This document shows, one piece after another, positions 1 through 7,564 of a stretch of 64,000 nt of DNA. Below the pieces are notes generated by a model. It made no database searches, was not told where the DNA came from, and worked only from the letters and a program-made list of their open reading frames with translations. The DNA comes from Ehrlichia ruminantium (GTDB lineage: Bacteria; Pseudomonadota; Alphaproteobacteria; Rickettsiales; Anaplasmataceae), in the NCBI RefSeq assembly GCF_009728835.1, contig NZ_CP033455.1, forward strand, positions 1,190,548-1,254,547, in the 5' to 3' direction. Each line of letters begins with the position of its first letter. Position 1 is the stretch's first letter. The position numbers were made by a program, and so were the translations under genes.

Positions 1-526
1 TATTAAAAATATGAATACGCGGCCTATTACGTCTCCTAGATATACTTCCTGCATAACCACTTTCAATATCATCCCTATCATTCCCATTGTCATCTTCATA
101 ACAACAATTTTTAAATATCTTACTACACAAGGAATATTCTTTATTACTATACAGCATATACATCAAATAAACAAAAATAGCTAGACTAACTCCAGTAACA
201 GCGACATATGCAAATATTTTCATACCACTATCAGTAGTAGTACTATTCCTATCTGTAGAGTCATACTCTAATGAAGGTAATGATGCGTTCAATGGGATAT
301 CAGTACTATTCACTCCCGTAGTATTAAACCCCAATAAGTTAGTAATTGTAGTATTAACAAAAGATGTAAATGCACTCACAAGCAGAGTACTAGTAGTACT
401 ATTAACCATTGTACTATTATTCTCTGATGATTCACTGGTTGTATTAACAGAGCTACTTGTCGTTATATTACCAATAATCCGAGCTAAAATACTCTGTATT
501 ACACTCATGAAAAGTAAACGACGCAT
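1..526 (-). CDS. Partial single-pass membrane protein, Ser/Thr/Asn-rich (family A, copy 1)
   Basis: This reading frame begins at ATG 526 and stays open to the window edge, so the C-terminus is missing; about 175 residues are visible. It starts with a short hydrophobic helix, followed by a long ectodomain-like stretch crowded with Asn, Ser and Thr and many N-x-S/T sequons. One strong transmembrane segment follows, with a Cys-containing flank, then an acidic tail containing ESGYAGS and a basic stretch (SRRRNRPR). The architecture matches the genes at 1319-2163 and 2809-3642, which have DSGYGDS and DSGCGTS at the equivalent place. I do not recognise the family by name. Function unknown; a surface or host-facing role is inferred only from composition and architecture. 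Confidence 0.7.
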   Translation of the reverse strand, partial: MRRLLFMSVIQSILARIIGNITTSSSVNTTSESSENNSTMVNSTTSTLLVSAFTSFVNTTITNLLGFNTTGVNSTDIPLNASLPSLEYDSTDRNSTTTDSGMKIFAYVAVTGVSLAIFVYLMYMLYSNKEYSLCSKIFKNCCYEDDNGNDRDDIESGYAGSISRRRNRPRIHIFN

Positions 527-1318
527 AATCTATACCAAATAACACACATATTCTATACTACTAAAAGTGGTATTAATAAGTCAGTAAACAACCAAAACCA
601 TACAATAGTATATTGTAAAATTATGTACTTTTAAAACAACAAGCAACTAGACAATTTCTACATTGAGTAATCCATACCATACCTTATGGGTTATAAAAAC
701 AAAATATTAGCCACAACAATTATACAAAAGTTAATAAATAATAACATTATTGATCATATTTAGAACTATGATACAACTTTGTTACTACAATTACTTACAC
801 TTTAAATAGTAAAACACTTTTATTAAGTATCATTTATTTGTACAAATTTTATGTCATATATATGGTTTTTAACTTAAGATCAATCAAAATTATTAAATAT
901 CCAAAACTATGAACAACTTATATTATTACAATTACTTACACTTTAAATAGTAAAACACTTTTATTAAGTATCATTTATTTGTACAAATTTTATGTCATAT
1001 ATATGGTTTTTAACTTAAGATCAATCAAAATTATTAAATATCCAAAACTATGAATAACTTATATTATTAAAATCAAACAGTAAAAACATCCTGACTAACA
1101 TGAATTATCTCAATAACTCCCATACTATAGGCATAAAATTTAAGATGCCTAGTATAATAAAGTAATCTATGTATACTGTATAATGAGGTTAGTAAGTAAC
1201 CGATAATTAAATACAACATATAATATTAATTAATAATCATGAAAATATCTTTACGATTACAAATGTACCTCCAGTAATTGATATCATAAACTACAATTAA
1301 TATTAAAAAACTCTTCTA
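527..1318. other. Non-coding gap with a 141-bp tandem duplication
   Basis: No convincing gene. About 280 bp of the gap is a near-perfect two-copy tandem repeat (see the entry at 786-1067), with a more diverged partial third copy just before it. The rest is A+T-rich with frequent stops on both strands. Confidence 0.6.
786..1067. repeat. Tandem duplication, period 141 bp, two copies
   Basis: The block beginning TACAATTACTTACACTTTAA at 786 recurs at 927 with almost no differences; landmarks such as the later CCAAAACTATGA also recur 141 bp apart. A degenerate earlier copy is visible from about 755. It lies in the upstream region of the membrane-protein gene at 1-526 and downstream of the frameshifted paralogue. 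Confidence 0.85.
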
Positions 1319-1529
1319 CTATAATCGAGTTTCATAAATAACACTATTACCACCACTTGTACGTATAACAGTGACACCCATTAACTTAAGCGGTATTTCA
1401 TCTTCTTCCTCTTGAGATTCGTTATTTGTAATATTAATGGCTTTTTCAACATTTTGTAAATTGTCAATCTCAGGTAGACCATTTATATTACCATTATTTT
1501 CTACAGTGGTTATATTATTCCATACTTCT

Positions 1530-1540
1530 CCCCCCCCCCC
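1530..1540 (-). repeat. Poly(G) tract, 11 G on coding strand
   Basis: Eleven consecutive C on the plus strand lie inside the tail-coding part of the family A copy 2 gene. Such a run is striking in DNA this A+T-rich. It encodes a Gly run (with the flanking bases, five Gly codons). Gain or loss of one G would remove the last part of the protein, including the C-terminal ETRL. Confidence 0.9.
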
Positions 1541-1871
1541 TCCTATATTTTTTTCAACAACTTGTAAATCACCATTCACAAATATATCATCTTCATTATT
1601 ACTATTTACACTATCTTCTATTTCACTTTCACTTGAATATCTCAAACTACTACAACTTGAATACATTATACTATCATAATCTGGCATACCCGTACTAGGC
1701 CACGGTTTATAATCCTCAACTACCTCCTGTTCATAACTTACGTTATTCACTATAATCGCTTGATTAACATGACCCTCCGGCTCATCACACTCAGTTTCAT
1801 TAATACTATCACCATATCCGCTATCACGACGATATATAGGACGATTACCTCTCCGAAATAGCTGAGGCCAT

Positions 1872-1883
1872 AAAAAAAAAAAA
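1872..1883 (-). repeat. Poly(T) tract, 12 T on coding strand, at frame junction
   Basis: Twelve consecutive A on the plus strand mark the exact place where the two frames of the gene at 1319-2163 must be joined. The tract codes for the Phe-rich part of the TM segment, so small length changes would be tolerated by the membrane segment itself but switch the reading frame of the tail. Confidence 0.85.
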
Positions 1884-2163
1884 TAATAAATAGTACGGAC
1901 ATACACACAACGGATACAATACGTTTATCATTGTTCTCGTTCAATACAGTAGTACTATTCCTTGAGAAAGAATTAGTAACAACAGTAGGTGAAAAAGGAA
2001 CAGATGTATTAGGCAATACATCAGATGAAATATTACCTATTTCTTCAGATACATTACCTACAGGCTGTATAATAGTATTATTACGTAGTACTGCACTAAC
2101 AGCAGCATTAACAACAATTCTAAAAGCACCTAATATCGCATGTAGTAAATCACTAAAAAGCAT

Positions 2164-2808
2164 AACACCACAATAGAAACATATGTACGATTTATTCTAC
2201 AGTACAGGTACAATAAATCAACAGACAAATAAAACTACAATAAAAATACTGTAAGTACACAAAAGTATATATCCTTAAAATAATAAGAGATTAGAAACAA
2301 TGAACACTAGGCTAAGAACTTATAGTCCCTATAAGTAAAAAATAGTCTATTAATTATATCCACAATCTCATAGAATTATTTACATTATTATAGTTAACTC
2401 TGATATCAAACACTAAATACTAACACCCAAGGAAATTTCTTCTATAAATCAAATTTATAATATACACAATACAATCAAGTAATGTTTTAATTGCTAAAAT
2501 AAAAGCTACGATACCCCAGCCTAATAATTATCAGATATAATTATTTAACAATTTTGACAATAATATTCTATCGTAATACTATTTATTATTATCTACATTA
2601 CTAACTTACTACCACATTATACTCTATAGACAAAGTTTCCCTTATTACTTGATATATAAAAAACTACAGAAATTTGTAAATTTTTCTAGGATATTCTTGA
2701 GTATATTCTTTATTAAATGACTAGTTAGATTGTAATAATTATGTGAAAGTTATAAACATTTACGACACAGCTTATATTTTAAACAGCACTATTATCTCCA
2801 TTACAAAC
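2164..2808. other. Non-coding gap
   Basis: I see no gene, RNA or clear repeat here. Stops are frequent in all frames. It should contain the upstream region of the copy 2 gene, but no convincing promoter can be picked out by eye. Confidence 0.5.
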
Positions 2809-3642
2809 CTATAGTCTAGTTTCATTAATGCTAGTTGAAGATACAACTCTTACGCTTTGAAGCATACCTTCTGCATCTTCCCCCTGTTTATCAAACTCTT
2901 CATCGCTATTGTTTTCATCACTCTCACTTGAATACCTGAAATCAGCAGAACATACAGTCTCTGCAGTACTTATATCATCAAAAGGCTCACAATTAATACC
3001 TTGAAACGCAAATTCCATAGAAAATGAATTATCACCTTCATCCATATTATTGCTATTCATGTATTCAGGATTATAAACAAATACATAGTCCTCATTCTCC
3101 ATAGAATTCATATTACTCTCAATACTAGTTCCGCATCCACTATCTGGCTCATCATAAATATAACCACTACTAACACGTCCAGTACGGTTTATCCTACTAC
3201 AAAGTCCATTACTAACACATAATCTTATAAGACATGCTAGAAATATAACTACAAACCCCACAAAGCACAGTATATAATATTGCACATAGCTGCTAGAGTG
3301 ATCAACAACATTATTGACACTTGTAACATGATACAATGAGCTATTAGGAATCATAGTAGTACTTTGCAATATATCACCTACACCTGTAGCATTATAAGCT
3401 ACTGGGCTATTAGGAGTCACAGTAGTATTTTGCAATATACCATTTACATCTGTAGCATTATAGGTTAATGAAGAATTAGTTAAAACACCAGTAACATTTT
3501 GCAATTCATTTGCTACACCATTCATCAACTCAGTAGCATTAGCCCTAACATCTATAGAGTTAACCCTTGCCCTAGTATTCACAGCAAAATTAGTAACAGC
3601 TTCAACTACAAGATATAAAAACCCCAATACTTCTTTTATCAT
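2809..3642 (-). CDS. Intact single-pass membrane protein with ETRL C-terminus (family A, copy 3)
   Basis: This is a 277-residue protein. Residues 1-20 form a hydrophobic or amphipathic helix. Residues 30-118 are Asn/Ser/Thr-rich with many N-x-S/T sequons and contain a roughly 22-residue repeat: units start at YNATDVNGIL (61), YNATGVGDIL (83) and a diverged YHVTSVNNVV (104). One TM spans about 122-143. The acidic tail has YDEP (163-166), overlapped closely by DSGCGTS (167-173), an RYSSESDE block near 237 and the C-terminus ETRL (274-277). It is the intact homologue of the frameshifted gene at 1319-2163 and the partial one at 1-526. No enzyme motif is visible. A host-interacting surface or secreted membrane protein is plausible but is inference. 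Confidence 0.85.
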   Translation of the reverse strand: MIKEVLGFLYLVVEAVTNFAVNTRARVNSIDVRANATELMNGVANELQNVTGVLTNSSLTYNATDVNGILQNTTVTPNSPVAYNATGVGDILQSTTMIPNSSLYHVTSVNNVVDHSSSYVQYYILCFVGFVVIFLACLIRLCVSNGLCSRINRTGRVSSGYIYDEPDSGCGTSIESNMNSMENEDYVFVYNPEYMNSNNMDEGDNSFSMEFAFQGINCEPFDDISTAETVCSADFRYSSESDENNSDEEFDKQGEDAEGMLQSVRVVSSTSINETRL

Positions 3643-3715
3643 AGGCTACACCAAACTAACACACATTACTATTATAAGAAGTGCTTTAACAAAAAACAAC
3701 ATGCTACTGATCACT

Positions 3716-4140
3716 TAGTCAGTAACATACTGAAAAACATTCTGATAAAATTTACAAATTTCTATAGTTTTCATACATCAAGTAATGAATAAAATCTTGT
3801 CTATAGTAATGTAGCGAATGCACCAAAACATCAACCTTGTCACTTTAAAACGTCTAATTAGTACAATCAGATGATTCCTATTATCCTATAATTTAATCAT
3901 CCTATTTCATAACTTATAATTCACAAATTTCCACAATTTTTTATATATCAAATAATTAGTACAATCCTGTTTATAAAAGTGTAATTAACACATTAAAACA
4001 CTCACACTTAAACTTCCTAATTACTAAAATCAGGTAATTCTTATTATCCTACAATTTAATCATCCTATTTCATAACTTATCATCCACAAATTTCCATAGT
4101 TTTTCATATACCAAATAATTAGTATAACCCTACCTATCAA
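3716..4140. repeat. Degenerate tandem repeat, period about 163 bp, 2.5 copies
   Basis: The block containing CATCCTATTTCATAACTTAT occurs at 3898 and again at 4061. The associated ACAAATTTCCA...CAAATAATTAGTA segment recurs with the same spacing, and a more diverged copy is visible from about 3716. Copies differ at scattered positions, so the repeat is not very recent. Confidence 0.75.
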
Positions 4141-4561
4141 TGTTTAATCAATGTATAAAAAATATTAATCTCCACAATTTCTAAACCTTTATCAACAGAA
4201 TTAGTCAGACTCTTACTGAATGATCACTGAATGACCCTACTTACTAAATATACTTTATATACACTTCTACTAAAATTTACTACAATAACCAAAATGACAA
4301 GTTAACACATATATATAACATCACTAATATAAGTTAAAATAAACTTATTCTATTTTTTAACTCAACTTCATTAAATACGCTATAAATTAGCTTTTTATAC
4401 ACTTAATAATCATTTTTAAATTAAGAGAAATGTAACTAAAATGTTAATAAGCCAGATTCTGACATTAACACTTAGTAACCTAAATACATTGGCATTTATG
4501 CATTTAAAAACAGAATTTTAAAGTATCATAAACTCTAACTTCTACATTTTTTATAACTCAT

Positions 4562-4775
4562 ATTAAGATTCACATCTCTTAGATCAGTATACTTTCCAAT
4601 AATGTAGAGCTATTATAACATACATGTGATTTTTAAGACATATTACTTATATATCTCATAACATATATGTATAATATAGTAATTAATCACCATATCAAAA
4701 CTTAACCTAGAATATAACTAGACTTTATATTTTACTATTGGAAAGTATACTGATCTAAGAGATGTGAATCTTAAT
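4562..4775. repeat. Perfect 40-bp inverted repeat with 134-bp spacer
   Basis: The 40 bases at 4562-4601 are the exact reverse complement of 4736-4775. The core includes AGATTCACATCTCTTAGATC. The 134-bp spacer has no ORF. The arms are much longer and more exact than expected by chance in this sequence, and they do not look like an intrinsic terminator because the loop is long. They could be a relic of an inverted duplication or an invertible or mobile element; no transposase is present. Confidence 0.85.
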
Positions 4776-5400
4776 CAGATGACACGAATATAACTGAATA
4801 AATATTTTATACACATAACTCTATATACACCAACTGTACTAATATTAAACACTGTTTTTCATACACATAATAGTTTGAAATATTACAATCAAAAGCATCA
4901 TACATTTGCAATATGATATTCTATTAATAACATTTCATATACTACTAACTACCCCATTGTTATATATTTCATATTTATAAATTAATAATTACATAATTTA
5001 TTAAAAAATTTAATGTATACAAAACATAAAACTCATTATTAGAATTATATAATCACTTACTCTAGAAGATTAACTCTAGAATTATAGTACAGTATATATC
5101 ATTAGTACTTTAACTAAAAAATACCAACACACTTCATTAATATGACAAAACACAGCATATAAATTGAACAACTTTACTTTGTACTCAGAGAAATATTATA
5201 TATTAAATTTATTAATACCTAATTTCTATACTCCTAAGTAATATTATTAACATATACCTATATAACAAAATAATTAGAAGCACTAAAATTTAATAAATTT
5301 AACTCAATAACTCCTATATTAATAAATACTAACAATATTACTTTAAGAATAATCATGTAGCATGTTTTTCTAGATAATTTTATTTTGAGCGATATTAAAG

Positions 5401-5778
5401 CTATGAACACACATCACAAGATACAGGAACAGTTATTGCAGCATAAGACGATGGTGACAATAATTTTGGATTACATTTGAAGCTAGATGGTTTTAGGCAA
5501 TCATCAGTAGACTTTAAAGGTGTAATTTTATATTTATCACATAAGTTAGACACAACATCCCAGATAAAAGCTCCTAATAATACAAATAAATAAAGCGCAA
5601 ATACTGCTATCAGTATTACAAGAAGAGCCACAACCATAGGATTATCACCACCACCACTACAATCACTGCTACACATAATGCATGGATTATTTTTTATTAT
5701 TTTTTTACAATATTTCCACTTCCAACCCTTGTTTGTTTCGTCTTCTTTAGCAGATTTATTCTTATGGTTACTTAACAT
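5401..5778 (-). CDS. Small Cys-rich single-pass membrane protein (family B)
   Basis: This protein has 125 residues. The N-terminus is hydrophilic and basic, with four Cys between residues 24 and 40. A single strong TM covers about 49-73, followed by FIWDVVSNLCDKYK and a Cys-containing tail that ends CDVCS. The start ATG is supported by GAGAGGTG about seven bases upstream. The post-TM pattern (FIWDVVSNLCDKYK) resembles the one in the 198-aa protein at 6968-7564 (FIFDVCCNIYDKIK), so the two are paralogues. I recognise no catalytic motif. The location is probably the bacterial membrane or a host membrane after secretion; nothing visible decides between them. Confidence 0.7.
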   Translation of the reverse strand: MLSNHKNKSAKEDETNKGWKWKYCKKIIKNNPCIMCSSDCSGGGDNPMVVALLVILIAVFALYLFVLLGAFIWDVVSNLCDKYKITPLKSTDDCLKPSSFKCNPKLLSPSSYAAITVPVSCDVCS

Positions 5779-6967
5779 ACAGGTACACCTCTCTTAACCA
5801 AGGTTAAAATAATTAAAGTAATACTATTAGTATTTTAACTCATAAAAATTAATTTGTATAAAAAAATAAATATATTTCCACCTACGAATTATCCAATTAT
5901 ACAGTAATCTAAAAACATCATTATTGATCTATCGATGCTTACATCCTGAATAAACACACTCCAACAGAAATTTAAGATTTATAAAATAAGCATTAAAAAG
6001 TCATATCATCTAATAGCAATATAATTATTAAAAATAAATATTGTACATTAATAATATTCAGAACAACTAAGACATAAAACTTTTGGAAGGAAAAGTTGGC
6101 AATACAGATATATATCCTGTAGTATTATCACTCTAACTATATTGCTTCACAAAAACACCTAATACATTTGCAATACAATATAAACTCTAAGTCACGTACA
6201 TAAAAAATTATAGAATACCTACCAAGAAAGGCTACTAGAAATACAGTTCAATATAAAATACTGACCAATAAATTGTTTGTGATATACAACACCACATTAA
6301 TCGACATATTTTGAGCAAAACTTATACTACAATCATTTACTCCTGTATACTCATGTACTGAAATATAATAAAATTACTGACAAATAAATTGTTTGTGATA
6401 TATAACACCACACCAATCGACATATTTTGAGCAAAACTTACACCACAATCATTTACCCCTGCATACTCATGTACTTAAATATAATAAAATTATTGACCAA
6501 TAAATTGTTTGTGATATATAACACCACATTAACCGACATATTTTGAGCAAAACTTATACTACAATCATTTACTCCTATATATTCATGTACTTAAATATAA
6601 TAAAATTACTGACCAATAAATTGTTCGTAATATATAACACCACATCAATTGACATATTTTGAACAAAACTTATACTACAATCATTTACTCCTATATATTC
6701 ATGCATTTAAATACAATAAAATTAATGATTGCATATCATACAATAGGTATAACCAGATACTTACTCACTATACATTACTAAAACTTACTATTTTAATATA
6801 GAAACATAACATATGACATTATAAATAAACCTTATAGCAAAAATACTCACATACTAACCTATGCACTCTGAACAAAGGTACCCCCACCATTTATACAGAA
6901 TAACATTTGTAACATACAAGAACTATCATTTACATTAATACAAATAATTTAATAAGAAGAAATAATA
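5779..6967. other. 1.19-kb non-coding region containing a four-copy tandem repeat
   Basis: No gene is visible. Almost 470 bp consists of a 116-bp tandem repeat (6262-6725). The remaining DNA lies upstream of the gene at 5401-5778 and downstream of the gene at 6968-7564. Confidence 0.6.
6262..6725. repeat. Tandem repeat, 116 bp x 4
   Basis: Copies start at 6262, 6378, 6494 and 6610, each opening TGAC(C/A)AATAAATTGTT and spaced exactly 116 bp apart. They differ at a few positions only. The regular spacing and high identity suggest active copy-number change by slippage or unequal recombination. Confidence 0.9.
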
Positions 6968-7564
6968 CTATACATAATAACCATTACATACTACCTCATG
7001 ATAAGGTGGTGGAGGATCGAGGTGTAAATTTTTGTTACAAATCTGGACATTACCACGGACATGAATTCCAGGATATATAGCAATACTATCGACATTAGAA
7101 GATGGATTTTCACTTTCATCAATATGCATTACAGGCCAATTAGTCACATCAGCTCCACCATGCATATCAGTACCCGTAGTAGATTGATAACAAGATCCCT
7201 CACAAGGAGGTGCACTAGGCTGAACAAACTCTGTACTATAACCCTCATAAGGAGGTGCACTAGGATCTACAGACTTATTACTCCAACCTTGAAAACCATC
7301 ATTATAATTCTGATCTTGTTGTTGTACTCCATTCATAGGATTTTGCCTACGTGACTTTATTTTGTCGTATATGTTGCAGCACACATCAAATATAAAAGCA
7401 AAAAATAATACTAAGAGGTACATTACAATAAGTACAAAAAAGAATATCATGATTAATGTACCTAGCAGAGGATGGTCAGCATAACACGCACATATCCATA
7501 TTAATGGATTATAAAGCAGCTCTCTTGCCAAACCACCACTATATCTTGAACCCAATATTGTCAT
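6968..7564 (-). CDS. Single-pass membrane protein with two PSAP motifs and a PPPY motif (family B)
   Basis: This protein has 198 residues. A short N-terminal region is followed by one TM (about 33-60), a Cys-containing juxtamembrane stretch (DVCCNIYDKIK) and a 130-residue soluble tail. The tail contains a two-unit repeat with PSAPPYEG at 101-108 and PSAPPCEG at 116-123, then PPPPY at 184-188 close to the C-terminus. PSAP and PPxY are the short motifs by which eukaryotic and viral proteins bind Tsg101 and Nedd4-type WW domains. It is related to the 125-aa protein at 5401-5778 through the TM and post-TM segment. The rest of the tail has no recognisable domain. A host-directed role is inference from the motifs. 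Confidence 0.8.
   Translation of the reverse strand: MTILGSRYSGGLARELLYNPLIWICACYADHPLLGTLIMIFFFVLIVMYLLVLFFAFIFDVCCNIYDKIKSRRQNPMNGVQQQDQNYNDGFQGWSNKSVDPSAPPYEGYSTEFVQPSAPPCEGSCYQSTTGTDMHGGADVTNWPVMHIDESENPSSNVDSIAIYPGIHVRGNVQICNKNLHLDPPPPYHEVVCNGYYV

Larger units (their letters stand above)
1319..2163 (-). pseudogene. Frameshifted membrane protein paralogue with T12 and G11 tracts (family A, copy 2)
   Basis: Two overlapping frames (2163 down to 1750, and 1906 down to 1319) together make one gene. The first encodes the N-terminal helix, an Asn/Ser/Thr-rich region and the start of the TM; the second encodes the post-TM tail with DSGYGDS, an RYSSESE block and the C-terminus IYETRL. The frames cross at a run of 12 T on the coding strand (1872-1883). 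A tract of 13 T (or 10) would join them into about 281 residues, close to the 277 of the intact neighbour at 2809-3642. A second homopolymer, 11 G on the coding strand (1530-1540), encodes Gly codons in the tail and is in frame here. The gene is therefore either a recent pseudogene or a contingency locus in the off state. Function unknown. Confidence 0.75.
3643..5400. other. 1.76-kb non-coding region with a tandem repeat and a 40-bp inverted repeat
   Basis: No supported gene. Two structures stand out: a degenerate tandem repeat of about 163 bp (3716-4140) and a perfect 40-bp inverted repeat (4562-4775 including its spacer). The remainder is very A+T-rich. Confidence 0.55.
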
